Shown here: positions 17,250-25,620 of the stretch, piece by piece
Layout of the letters: each line of letters starts with the position of its first letter
How positions within the stretch are numbered: the first letter of the stretch is position 1
Assembly (NCBI GenBank): GCA_028825025.1
Contig: JAPKAX010000008.1
Location: 1 to 34,812, forward strand
Reading direction: 5' to 3'
Origin: Rhodospirillales bacterium
Lineage (GTDB): Bacteria > Pseudomonadota > Alphaproteobacteria > Rhodospirillales > Casp-alpha2
Length of the DNA stretch: 34,812 nt
Notes under the pieces: generated by a model
Told to the model about the DNA's origin: nothing
Database searches by the model: none
What the model saw: the letters and a program-made list of their open reading frames with translations, nothing else
Program-made: the position numbers and the translations under genes

Positions 17250-17298
17250 AATGCGCATTCATAGGAAGTATTGAGAATAGTATATGCATTTTAAATGC
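17250..17298. promoter_or_regulatory. Two short palindromes between the hypothetical gene and folC
   Basis: AATGCGCATT (17250-17259) is a perfect palindrome, and GCATTT-T-AAATGC (17286-17298) is a perfect inverted repeat around one base. Both share the GCATT core, with centres about 37 bases apart. They lie 140-190 bases upstream of the hypothetical gene, in an AT-rich gap between two minus-strand genes, and could be operator half-sites for it. No regulator gene is adjacent. Confidence 0.25.
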
Positions 17299-17361
17299 GT
17301 ACAAAAAAATACATCAAAAAGTGCACACCTGTTTATGTAATTCATTATAGCAGGGCTTTGA

Positions 17362-18672
17362 TTATTGATGGTTAGCTAGAACAGTTCCGGCGAGATAGAG
17401 CGATCCACAAATAAGAATTCGTCCGGGTTTTGGTGATAAAATAACCTGTTTTGCTACCGCGTGCTCAACAGAGCGGCATATTGTAGCAGGAATTTCTATG
17501 CACTGAGCGGCAGTTAAAAGAGCTTCAGGCTTAAGGGCGTTTTCCTCGCCGGGAATATCAATGCAACTCATGTTTGCAATATGCGCTTTTAGGGGCTTCA
17601 GAAAAGCTTTGGGTTGTTTCGAATTGAGCATCCCAAAAATACCATAGAGTGGTTTTCGGGGGACGTCTGCTCGCCAGACTTGAGCTTGTCCCACTATTAC
17701 TTGGGCAGCGGCCTCATTATGCCCGCCATCGATCCAAATTTCCCACCCATCGGGTAATAAGTCCATCAAAGGGCCCTTGACCAAGCGCTGCATCCGGCCC
17801 GGCCATTGGGCACTGCTCAACCCCGTTTGACGGGCGACAAGGGATGTTTTGCACACGGCTAGTCTGTCCAATGCGGCTAAGGCAATGCCGGCGTTATTGA
17901 TTTGATGGGGGCCGACTAAATTGGGTAGGGGGTGAGCAGTGCGACCGCGCGGGTTTTCATAAATTAATTCTTTACCAGCCTGATGAACAGACCAATCTTC
18001 GTCTTGACGATACAATGCAACGCCTAATTCTTGGGCAGTCGCAATGATCGGTTGCATTGCTTGACTCGGTTGCTTCGCCACAACGCACGGCGTACCGCGT
18101 TTTAAAATACCTGCTTTTTCACGAGCTATTTGAGTTATAGTGTCGCCCAAAAATTGCTGATGATCTAATGAAATAGGGGTTAAAACCGTTACAGCCGGTT
18201 GGCGGATGACGTTGGTTGCATCTAAGCGCCCCCCCAGTCCGGTCTCTAATAAAACGACATCGGCCGGATCGCTGGCAAACGCAACCAAGGCGGCGCAGGT
18301 GGTGATTTCAAAAAACGTAATGGGCTCGTCGGTGTTTATTTTTTCGCAGCCTTCTAATAGCTCGCTTAACGCCGCTTCGCTGATCAATTCACCGTTTAAT
18401 CGAATGCGTTCGTTAAAGCGGACCAAATGGGGCGATATGTGAACGTGAACGCTATAACCTTCGGCTTCAAGGGCGGCCCGCATATAGGCTATGACGGAGC
18501 CTTTGGCGTTGGTTCCTGCAACATGGACAACGGGTGGCAAATAATTTTGTGGATCACCAAGCTTTTCTAAAAGCGCCAAAACCCGGCCTAACGAGAGGTC
18601 GATGATTTTAGGATGCAACGACATCAAGCGCTGCAAAATCAAGTCACTTTGCTTGTGCAGAATGGGGCTCAC
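17362..18672 (-). CDS. folC: Bifunctional dihydrofolate synthase / folylpolyglutamate synthase
   Basis: A 436-residue Mur-ligase-type ATP enzyme of normal length. The P-loop VAGTNAKGSV is at residues 51-60, followed by the family motifs HISPHLVRFNERI, FFEITTCAAL and LETGLGGRLDATNV, plus DGGHNEAA in the C-terminal domain. It adds glutamate to dihydropteroate and extends the folate polyglutamate tail. The start is GTG at 18670-18672, 14 bases after the accD stop, so it sits in the trpFBA-accD-folC run. It is the last gene of that run. Confidence 0.95.
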   Translation of the reverse strand: MSPILHKQSDLILQRLMSLHPKIIDLSLGRVLALLEKLGDPQNYLPPVVHVAGTNAKGSVIAYMRAALEAEGYSVHVHISPHLVRFNERIRLNGELISEAALSELLEGCEKINTDEPITFFEITTCAALVAFASDPADVVLLETGLGGRLDATNVIRQPAVTVLTPISLDHQQFLGDTITQIAREKAGILKRGTPCVVAKQPSQAMQPIIATAQELGVALYRQDEDWSVHQAGKELIYENPRGRTAHPLPNLVGPHQINNAGIALAALDRLAVCKTSLVARQTGLSSAQWPGRMQRLVKGPLMDLLPDGWEIWIDGGHNEAAAQVIVGQAQVWRADVPRKPLYGIFGMLNSKQPKAFLKPLKAHIANMSCIDIPGEENALKPEALLTAAQCIEIPATICRSVEHAVAKQVILSPKPGRILICGSLYLAGTVLANHQ

Positions 18673-18686
18673 GTCAGCACTCCAGC

Positions 18687-19661
18687 TTAAAGCTTGATGG
18701 TTTCATCCACCGGCACGGCGTTATTGTTTTCAATAACCAAGGGAGCCATCGGCGCATCGGCACTGTCTTCAAGGGCGATGGGAGCCTCTGTATCTGTCGC
18801 AGCAGCGAGTGTTCCCGGATTTAAAAGCCCGGTGATGCGGATTAACGTTTCGCGTAATTCGTCGCGGTACGTAACCATGTCGACCATACCGTGATCAAAC
18901 AAATATTCAGCTGTCTGAAAACCTTCAGGCAAGGTTTCGCGGATAGTTTGTTCAATCACCCGCTGGCCAGCAAAACCAATTTGACAGCCCGGTTCAGCAA
19001 TCGCGATATCACCCAACATAGCGAACGATGCTGTTACGCCACCGGTTGTGGGGTCGGTCAAAACAACAATATAAGGAAGCCCGGCTTCTTTAACTTCTTC
19101 AACCGCAACGGTCGACCGAGTCATTTGCATTAAAGACAAAATGCCTTCTTGCATCCGCGCTCCGCCTGATGATGGGATGACGATCAATGATGCGTTTTTG
19201 TCAACCGCTTCACGCGCCGCCGCAACCAAGCCGTTGCCAACCGCAATGCCCATGGAACCGCCCATGAACGAGAAGTCGAACACAGCAACGACAACCGGGT
19301 TGCCGCCCATATTTCCGCTGGCAACGGTTATGGCGTCTACTTTTCCAGTTTTCGCGCGTGCATCTTTAATGCGGTCTGAATATTTTTTGATGTCTTTAAA
19401 TTTAAGCGGGTCGGCAATAGTGTCTTCAAGCTCAAGCGCCGTATACGCATCGCCATTGAATAACAGCGTCAAACGGGCTTCCGCATTAATTCGCATGTGG
19501 TGGCCACAATGCTGGCACACGTGATTGTTTTTGTCCAAATCACGATGGAAAATCATTTGCGCGCACGATGAACACTTGTGCCACAGGTTTTCCGGAATGT
19601 CCTTTTGGCCCGTAACCAAATTACGTAGCTTGGGGGGAACGAAATTTTTAAGCCAGTTCAA
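18687..19661 (-). CDS. accD: Acetyl-CoA carboxylase carboxyltransferase subunit beta
   Basis: A 324-residue protein. The N-terminal zinc ribbon has C30, C33, C49 and C52 (KCSSC and CQHC), followed by the carboxyltransferase crotonase-like core with SSGGARMQEG and TDPTTGGVTASFA. With AccA it transfers carboxyl from biotin to acetyl-CoA, giving malonyl-CoA for fatty acid synthesis. The C-terminal 35 residues are acidic and probably disordered. The start codon is TTG (19659-19661), supported by AGGAG seven bases upstream and by the conserved opening MNWLKNFVPP. The trpA stop lies only 2 bases upstream, so translation is probably coupled. Confidence 0.96.
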   Translation of the reverse strand: MNWLKNFVPPKLRNLVTGQKDIPENLWHKCSSCAQMIFHRDLDKNNHVCQHCGHHMRINAEARLTLLFNGDAYTALELEDTIADPLKFKDIKKYSDRIKDARAKTGKVDAITVASGNMGGNPVVVAVFDFSFMGGSMGIAVGNGLVAAAREAVDKNASLIVIPSSGGARMQEGILSLMQMTRSTVAVEEVKEAGLPYIVVLTDPTTGGVTASFAMLGDIAIAEPGCQIGFAGQRVIEQTIRETLPEGFQTAEYLFDHGMVDMVTYRDELRETLIRITGLLNPGTLAAATDTEAPIALEDSADAPMAPLVIENNNAVPVDETIKL

Positions 19662-19663
19662 CG

Positions 19664-20515
19664 CTACGCTCCTATTCTTTTATTTACGCTACGAACACCC
19701 GCCGCCAATTCAGACACTAGCTTGTGAACCTTTGGTGCAATGCCCGGCGTCGGGTTGTCGTTTTCATCCAAATTATCAGTAATAACCCGAACTAAAGCTG
19801 ACCCCACAATCGCCGCGTCGCCTACCTTAACAGTATCTGCAGCGTTTTCGGGGGTTTTTATGCCAAAGCCAACAGCAATCGGCAAATCAGTGTATTTCCG
19901 AATGCGCTCTAAATGCGGTGCAATATCAGCGGATGTTGCTGATTTGGTGCCGGTAATACCCGTAATAGAGACGAAATAAATAAATCCAGATGCATTCTCT
20001 ACCACCCGGGGCAAGCGTTTATCGTCAGTCGTTGGCGCGGTCAAATAAATGAAATTCATGCCTGCGGCTATTGCCGGTTTACACAATTCATTTTCTTCTT
20101 CTGGCGGTAAATCAACAACAATATAGCCGTCAACGCCGACTTCTTTGGCATCAGATAAAAAGGTGTCGATGCCATAAATATAGATCGGATTAAAATATCC
20201 CATCAAAATAATCGGCGTTACGTCGTCTTGTTTGCGAAATTTGCGTACCATATCCAGCGTCTTTTTAAGGGTCATTCCCTTTTTCAAAGCGCGCAACGAG
20301 CTCGCTTGAATTGCCGGGCCATCGGCCATGGGGTCGCTAAATGGAATGCCAAATTCGATCATGTCAGCGCCTGCATTTGCCAGCCCCATCAAAATCTCTA
20401 ACCCGGTATCATAATCTGGGTCGCCAGCGGTAATGAAGGTGCCCAAACCACCACGGCCTTCGGCCTTCAAGCGATCAAACATTTTTGTAATACGGGTCTC
20501 GGTTTGTTCTGCCAT
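19664..20515 (-). CDS. trpA: Tryptophan synthase alpha chain
   Basis: A 283-residue TIM-barrel enzyme that cleaves indole-3-glycerol phosphate to indole. Catalytic residues are E54 (IEFGIPFSDP) and D65 (MADGP), matching the conserved acid pair of the family with an offset of five. The phosphate-binding end is visible as VGFGIKTPENA and GSALVR. The frame is open upstream into trpB, but the ATG at 20513-20515 (MAEQTETRI) fits family starts and lies 4 bases after the trpB TAA. It forms the channelled complex with TrpB. Confidence 0.97.
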   Translation of the reverse strand: MAEQTETRITKMFDRLKAEGRGGLGTFITAGDPDYDTGLEILMGLANAGADMIEFGIPFSDPMADGPAIQASSLRALKKGMTLKKTLDMVRKFRKQDDVTPIILMGYFNPIYIYGIDTFLSDAKEVGVDGYIVVDLPPEEENELCKPAIAAGMNFIYLTAPTTDDKRLPRVVENASGFIYFVSITGITGTKSATSADIAPHLERIRKYTDLPIAVGFGIKTPENAADTVKVGDAAIVGSALVRVITDNLDENDNPTPGIAPKVHKLVSELAAGVRSVNKRIGA

Positions 20516-20519
20516 TTTC

Positions 20520-21749
20520 TTATCCCTGATCCGTATCGCCCATGTCGAGCCCCAAGTGTTTGGCGACTGCAAAAATATCCTTATCGCCGCGCCCACACAT
20601 GTTCAAAACCAATAAGTGATCTTTCGGGTAGGACCCAGCAATTTTAGCCACATGAGCGAGCGCATGGCTTGGCTCTAATGCCGGGATAATTCCTTCGGCT
20701 TTGGTGCACAATTGAAACGCGTTCAAAGCTTCATTATCTGTCACGGATACATAATTGACCCGGCCTCTATCTTTCAGCCATGAATGCTCTGGGCCAATGC
20801 CGGGGTAATCCAATCCAGCTGAAATCGAATGCCCGTCCAAAATTTGGCCGTCATCGGTTTGCAATAGATAGGTTCGGTTGCCGTGCAATACACCGGGTTT
20901 TCCGAGGGTTAACGAAGCGCAATGCTCATCCGTATCTATGCCTTTTCCGCCCGCTTCAACGCCAATAATCTCGACCGTCTCATCATCTAAAAACGGATGA
21001 AACAAGCCCATTGCGTTTGATCCACCGCCCAAGCATGCTACCAACGTATTGGGCAAGCGGCCTTCTGCTTCTTGCATTTGTTCGCGAACTTCATCACCAA
21101 TCACACTCTGGAAATCACGGACCATGGTTGGGTAAGGGTGTGGGCCAGCAACCGTGCCGATGATGTAGAACGTATCATCGACGTTGGAAACCCAGTCCCG
21201 CAATGCTTCGTTCATGGCGTCTTTTAAAGTGCCAGTTCCCGACGTTACGGGGCGAACTTCTGCGCCTAACAAATTCATACGAAACACATTTGGGCTTTGC
21301 CGCTCAACGTCGGTGGCTCCCATGTAGACGATGCAGGGTAGGCCAAACAAGGCGCAAACCGTGGCCGTTGCAACGCCATGTTGCCCGGCACCCGTTTCCG
21401 CAATAATCCGGGTTTTACCCATGCGTTTGGCCATCAAAATTTGACCGATGGTGTTATTAATTTTGTGCGCACCGGTGTGGTTCAGCTCGTCGCGCTTGAA
21501 ATAAACTTTTGCGCCACCAAATTTCTCAGTTAAGCGCTCCGCAAAATACAACGGGCTCGGCCGACCAACGTAGTGCTTCATATAATAATGAAACTCTTTC
21601 CAAAAATCGGGGTCGCTTTTGGCTTTGTTCCATTCGTTCTCAACTGCCAAAATAAGAGGCATCAAAGTCTCGGCGACATAGCGCCCGCCGTAAATGCCAA
21701 AATGGCCGTCTTCGTCGGCTCCAGCGCTATATGTATTATGCTTCGTCAT
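20520..21749 (-). CDS. trpB: Tryptophan synthase beta chain
   Basis: A 409-residue PLP enzyme that joins indole and serine. The cofactor lysine is K96 in HTGAHKINN, the phosphate-binding loop is [10 protein letters not shown], and the C-terminal motif is CGRGDKD. The length is normal for the TrpB1 type. The ATG is preceded by AGGAA at seven bases. It is separated from trpF by 84 bases and followed directly by trpA. Confidence 0.98.
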   Translation of the reverse strand: MTKHNTYSAGADEDGHFGIYGGRYVAETLMPLILAVENEWNKAKSDPDFWKEFHYYMKHYVGRPSPLYFAERLTEKFGGAKVYFKRDELNHTGAHKINNTIGQILMAKRMGKTRIIAETGAGQHGVATATVCALFGLPCIVYMGATDVERQSPNVFRMNLLGAEVRPVTSGTGTLKDAMNEALRDWVSNVDDTFYIIGTVAGPHPYPTMVRDFQSVIGDEVREQMQEAEGRLPNTLVACLGGGSNAMGLFHPFLDDETVEIIGVEAGGKGIDTDEHCASLTLGKPGVLHGNRTYLLQTDDGQILDGHSISAGLDYPGIGPEHSWLKDRGRVNYVSVTDNEALNAFQLCTKAEGIIPALEPSHALAHVAKIAGSYPKDHLLVLNMCGRGDKDIFAVAKHLGLDMGDTDQG

Positions 21750-21833
21750 AAAAAATTCCTGTAAGTTCCGGCATGTCTATCCGATGTTCGCAATAAAACA
21801 CATATGGGCAGAAAAAACGAACCCGAATTTGTG

Positions 21834-22475
21834 TTATCTGGGCTCTAAAGCCCTTAAAAATTGACGAATTTTGTCTAAATTTTTGTTACCGGGCGCATCT
21901 TCCACCCCTGAGGATACATCAACCCAGTGCGCGCCGCTAATTTGGGCGGCTTCGGCCACGTTCTCTGGCGTCAATCCACCGGCTAATAACCACGGTTTAG
22001 CCAACGAAAATCCGTTCAATACTTTCCAATCAAAAGCAACGGCATTGCCGCCCGGCCGGGTCGCGTCGCTGGGCGGTCTGGCATCAAACAAAAAGTAATC
22101 AACCACCGCGTCATAGCCGCGCGCCACCATCAAATCAACTTGATCCTCAACCGGTAACGCCTTTATCACCGGCAGGCCGAAGGTATGGCGTATTTCAAAC
22201 ACCCGCTCTGGCTCTTCATTTCCGTGTAGCTGCAAAATATCAACGCCCGCATTTTTGACGATATCCGCCAACAAAGTATCATCCGCATTGACCGTAAGCG
22301 CCACTTTTTTAACACCGTCCGGTACCCGAGATGTAAGAGTTGCCGCATCGGAAATACTAATTGAGCGCGGCGACGGTGGAAAAAACACAAAACCAACCAT
22401 CGAAGCCCCAGCCTCAACAGCACAATCAACAGAATCAGAGGTCTGAAGCCCACATATTTTTGCTTGAATTTTCAT
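21834..22475 (-). CDS. trpF: Phosphoribosylanthranilate isomerase
   Basis: A 213-residue TIM-barrel enzyme of tryptophan synthesis. The catalytic cysteine is C8 (KICGL) and the catalytic aspartate D129 (LFDAR). LQLHGNE, LAGGLTPENV and VDVSSGVED are the conserved strand ends that bind phosphate. The frame continues open upstream to 22682, but the ATG at 22473-22475 gives the conserved start MKIQAKICGL, and the extension reads as non-conserved sequence with a hairpin. No clear ribosome binding site is seen. It leads the trpF-trpB-trpA-accD-folC run. Confidence 0.95.
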   Translation of the reverse strand: MKIQAKICGLQTSDSVDCAVEAGASMVGFVFFPPSPRSISISDAATLTSRVPDGVKKVALTVNADDTLLADIVKNAGVDILQLHGNEEPERVFEIRHTFGLPVIKALPVEDQVDLMVARGYDAVVDYFLFDARPPSDATRPGGNAVAFDWKVLNGFSLAKPWLLAGGLTPENVAEAAQISGAHWVDVSSGVEDAPGNKNLDKIRQFLRALEPR

Positions 22476-22539
22476 GATAGAAGTATTAATGGCGAAGGCG
22501 ATCCTTTTCAAGGGTTTGCTTAATTTCAATAGATGAATT

Positions 22540-22556
22540 TCCCCATCAAGAGGGGA
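22540..22556. other. Short hairpin in the trpF leader
   Basis: TCCCC (22540-22544) pairs with GGGGA (22552-22556) around a seven-base loop, 65 bases upstream of the trpF start. There is no T-run and no tryptophan-rich leader peptide, so attenuation is not supported. It resembles the small G/C-clamp palindromes that recur between genes in many proteobacteria. Confidence 0.3.
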
Positions 22557-22688
22557 GGGACTGGTACTACCAAGCAATATGAACATCTTTTCCGGGTATT
22601 GGTTATGATGTTGTGCGTTTATCGTCCGATAACAACCTATCCAACGTATATTCAAGGAATTCAATATTTGGTTTTGAGCCACATATTT

Positions 22689-23454
22689 TCAACAACTCCA
22701 ATCCGATTTGAGATAGAATGACTTTACCTTTTGTAAGGTATTCTCTGAAGCATTTTTAAATTCTAGTGATATAGGTGTTTCAAAATATTGAGTTAATTTA
22801 ATTTTCAATTTATCAGTGAAAGCAAAATCTGTTACATTAATAAAATTTATTACCCCTAATTTGTTTAAATGAGATAAACTAGTATAATTTAAGCCTGCTT
22901 TGTTATAAAATATTTCTTGTACGTCATAAATAAAAAGGACAAATTGTTGGTAGATTACCCATACAAAACTATCAGCTTTTGTAAACAGTTCTGCGTATAC
23001 TTTGTCGAGGAAAGCAATTGTTTCAATAGTTCTTTTGGAAAAAGTGCTAGGTTCATTTGCGTGTCCGGCAAGTAGTCTTGCCCATAAATCCTGCATTTCG
23101 TGGTCAGAAACCAAGTGACTTTCTTCAAAAAAATCGTTAGCCAATCGGCTTTGGTTTATTTTGGTTTTGCATTATCTTTGATATGTGGGATCGCTTTTTC
23201 TTCAATCTGCTCCATATGCTCTTGTTTTTGGCCTTCTTCACGAGCCATCCTTTGAAGGGCGCGCTCTTCTATTTCGCTGATTTCAACGCGCGTGCACGGG
23301 CCTCAACGACTAAGGCCTCAGCTTGAGCAACGCGTTTAATTGGCCTTGGCCTGAATGCCCCTCCAATTGCTTCAGATATTTATTCAATAAAAACCGTCAC
23401 GGGTTTTTATAAGCTGTTGAAATGGACATTTATTAAGGGGGTGTTATCAGCCAT
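22689..23454 (-). pseudogene. Decayed DUF2806 family gene
   Basis: Pieces in two or more frames assemble into a full DUF2806-type protein. It starts at the ATG at 23452-23454 (MADNTPLINVHFNSL), then a TAA at 23407-23409, KPVTVFIE, a second TAA at 23380-23382, and ISEAIGGAFRPRPIKRVAQA followed by ALVVEARARA. After a frameshift comes EIEERALQRMAREEGQKQ, ending IPHIKDNAKP; after another comes SRLANDFFEESHLVSDHEMQ, DLWARLLAGHANEPSTFSKR and the C-terminal domain to the TGA at 22689. The D-F-F-E, V-S-D-H-E-M-Q-D-L-W-A-R-L-L-A-G core is the recognisable DUF2806 signature. Two nonsense codons and two frameshifts make it a pseudogene. The part at 22690-23000 is distinctly AT-rich compared with its neighbours, suggesting foreign origin. 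The function of the family is not established. Confidence 0.8.
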
Positions 23455-23536
23455 TAGTAAAGGTGCCAAAACAATAAGACTAATAAGTAGATAGTCATGT
23501 ATGACTTCAGTTTAAGCAACCCACATTGAAAAGGTA

Positions 23537-23935
23537 TCAGTCGTTAGCTTCGGGCTTCTTTATGGCGCTCCAAGCGAGCATTACCCAGCCGCTTATAAAC
23601 AGCATTCCACCAATGGGGGCAGCGGCGCCTATGGGTTCTGCGTCTATGAGGCAGTAGGAATAGAGCGATCCTGAGAATAAGAAAATCCCGCCAACGAAAG
23701 ACCACCCAGCTCTGACTGCCCAATAGGCGGCGCGGTCTTTACGGTTTGCGGCTAACCACGAGACTGCAAAAAGCGCCAAGGTGTGCCACATGTGGTACTG
23801 GACGGCGGTGGCGAAAATATCGCGGATGGCTTCATTCCCCGCCAGTTTATGATAACCATATCCCCCAAGGCCAACCGCAATGGCACCGCTTATCCCGGCA
23901 ACAACAACCCAAACGCGCCACGATTGGAAATTCAT
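23537..23935 (-). CDS. DUF423 small membrane protein
   Basis: A 132-residue protein with four hydrophobic segments, matching the DUF423 (YgdD-like) family in length and topology. The conserved region after the first helix reads GLGGYGYHKLAG, followed by FATAVQYHMWHTLALF, close to the family pattern of a small helix and a Y-H-x-x-H-x-L-A motif. The function is unknown; relatives are inner membrane proteins. Its ATG overlaps the stop of the dehydrogenase gene by one base (TAATG), so it is the third gene of the 25506-23537 operon. Confidence 0.88.
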   Translation of the reverse strand: MNFQSWRVWVVVAGISGAIAVGLGGYGYHKLAGNEAIRDIFATAVQYHMWHTLALFAVSWLAANRKDRAAYWAVRAGWSFVGGIFLFSGSLYSYCLIDAEPIGAAAPIGGMLFISGWVMLAWSAIKKPEAND

Positions 23936-24771
23936 TAGTTGAGCGCCTTTATGAGACCTAAATGGGTATGGACGGCTTGTTCAAAATCGGTAGCGGGTTT
24001 GGTTTCCATTCCATCAACCGCATCCAAATAAGCGGCGACGTCTTTTTTAACAATTCCCATGGTGTTGTTGGGGGCGTAAGCTTGGTTGGACCAGTCGATG
24101 GAATCAAAATTATCGCCATACCATGTGCTGCCGGAACTGGTGCGCATGACTTCCAAAATGGTTTCACGCTCAACGCCTAAAGCATCGGCTGAAGCGAGCG
24201 CATGGCGGACCGCAACAATGCCCGCGGCGGCAACAAAATTGTTAACTACTTTACATTTTAACCCGGCACCGACGGGCCCTAAGCGGTGGACTTTATTGCC
24301 CATGGCGTTAAATGCAGGCATTAAATGCTCAACGACATTTTCAGGCCCACCGACCATAAACGTCAATGATCCATCAATCGCCCGAAAACCGGTTCCCGAC
24401 ATCGGTGTGTCGATCAACACCACGTCGTCCGGTAAGCGGCTTTGAATTTCATCCAGCACGCGGGGTGATAAGGTTGAACTAATGGCCAGCGTTTTTGGAT
24501 GGTTTGGGTGCTTGAAAATAGCTTGTACATCAAACAATAAATCTTGGGTTTGTTGCCAGTCGCGAACAACTGAAAAAACGATGTCGACGCGGTCTGCAAA
24601 CTCATTGGGGTCTTCGATCATATGGTCTTGAAAGTCACCAAATTCTGCCAAGGGGCGCACATCATAGCCAAAGACTTCAAGCCCGGCCTTTTGCAATTGT
24701 TTTGCCATGGGCAAACCCATATTTCCACATCCGGCCATGCCGATAACTTGATCTTTTAGGTTCATTGTCAT
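23935..24771 (-). CDS. NAD(P)-dependent beta-hydroxyacid dehydrogenase (3-hydroxyisobutyrate dehydrogenase family)
   Basis: A 278-residue protein with an N-terminal Rossmann fold (GCGNMG within residues 14-19) and an all-helical C-terminal domain. The substrate-binding motif is DTPMSGTGF (residues 121-129), and the catalytic lysine is K174 in LKCKVVNN. The family oxidises 3-hydroxyisobutyrate, tartronate semialdehyde or similar acids; the substrate here is not determinable. A second ATG two codons in is an alternative start. It follows the gamma-glutamyl hydrolase gene after 12 bases and is joined to the DUF423 gene. Confidence 0.9.
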   Translation of the reverse strand: MTMNLKDQVIGMAGCGNMGLPMAKQLQKAGLEVFGYDVRPLAEFGDFQDHMIEDPNEFADRVDIVFSVVRDWQQTQDLLFDVQAIFKHPNHPKTLAISSTLSPRVLDEIQSRLPDDVVLIDTPMSGTGFRAIDGSLTFMVGGPENVVEHLMPAFNAMGNKVHRLGPVGAGLKCKVVNNFVAAAGIVAVRHALASADALGVERETILEVMRTSSGSTWYGDNFDSIDWSNQAYAPNNTMGIVKKDVAAYLDAVDGMETKPATDFEQAVHTHLGLIKALN

Positions 24772-24783
24772 TCGTTACTCCCG

Positions 24784-25506
24784 TTAGCTTTCCTGCTTGG
24801 CCGCGTCGATCAAGGCAGTAAATAAATTAAAATGTGCATCGCCACCGGTGGCAAAAAATTCAGGGTGCCATTGGACACCAAGGCAAAACCGTTTATTTGG
24901 AATTTCAACGCCTTCAACAACGCCGTCTTCAGCTATAGCATTAATGATCAGGCCATCTGGATTGTTATTCAAGGCTTCGTTATGGGCGGTGTTTACTGAT
25001 ATTTGCGTGACGCCTAAAACGCTGTGTAAGTGTGAGCCGGAAACCACATCAACACCGTGCGCGCATTGTTCAGCGGGGCGGTGGTTTAGGTGATCAATAT
25101 CTGTTTCAACGGCATCGTGCAAATTGCGATAAAAGGTGCCACCATAGAGACCCGCCATCACCTGCATTCCGGCGCAAACGCCCAGCACAGAATGGTTTTT
25201 GTCAATCAGACGGCCCATCAAATGTTCTTCAAATTTGAACCGGGGGTGCAGGACTTCTGGCCCGTTTTCTGGCTCTCCATACAGCCGCGCCGGGAACGGA
25301 TAAGTGCCACCGGGGAATACAAAACCGGCGCAAAGTTGGGTGAATTCGTCTGTAGCGTCCTCTATATACGGGATACCAATGGGTGTGCCGCCAGCGTTCC
25401 AAATGGCATCGAAATAGACGGTGCGTAAGGCATAATGCGGGCGCTTCGAGAACGAACCTTCGCCCTCATAATCCAATAATATCCCGATATTTGGCCGCTC
25501 CGTCAT
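24784..25506 (-). CDS. Gamma-glutamyl-gamma-aminobutyrate hydrolase family protein (peptidase C26)
   Basis: A 240-residue class I glutamine amidotransferase-like hydrolase. The nucleophile is C111 in GVCAGMQ, with the H214 and E216 dyad in QWHPEF. The opening RPNIGILLDYEG and the segment FVFPGGTYPF are typical of the PuuD-like group. It probably cleaves a gamma-glutamyl amide in the cytoplasm. It is the first gene of a three-gene unit with a beta-hydroxyacid dehydrogenase and a DUF423 protein, which suggests catabolism of a gamma-glutamylated amine or related compound, though this is inference. Confidence 0.88.
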   Translation of the reverse strand: MTERPNIGILLDYEGEGSFSKRPHYALRTVYFDAIWNAGGTPIGIPYIEDATDEFTQLCAGFVFPGGTYPFPARLYGEPENGPEVLHPRFKFEEHLMGRLIDKNHSVLGVCAGMQVMAGLYGGTFYRNLHDAVETDIDHLNHRPAEQCAHGVDVVSGSHLHSVLGVTQISVNTAHNEALNNNPDGLIINAIAEDGVVEGVEIPNKRFCLGVQWHPEFFATGGDAHFNLFTALIDAAKQES

Positions 25507-25620
25507 TCACTTAATGCCTCACCCTTAAATCCACACCTACATATATGCCGCGCCGCAATCGGCTTGTCTATAGCATCAGAGTTGGTATACAATTTATAAG
25601 CTTCATGGGAGGACCGGCAC

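Noticed and set aside
22619-22632. Inverted repeat TTATCG-TC-CGATAA upstream of trpF
   Set aside because: It is real but short, and nothing around it indicates a regulator; a match of this size is expected by chance in a window this long.
22476-22682. N-terminal extension of trpF by 69 residues in the same open frame
   Set aside because: The conserved TrpF start is MKIQAKICGL; the extension is not family-like, contains a hairpin region, and has no upstream ribosome binding site.
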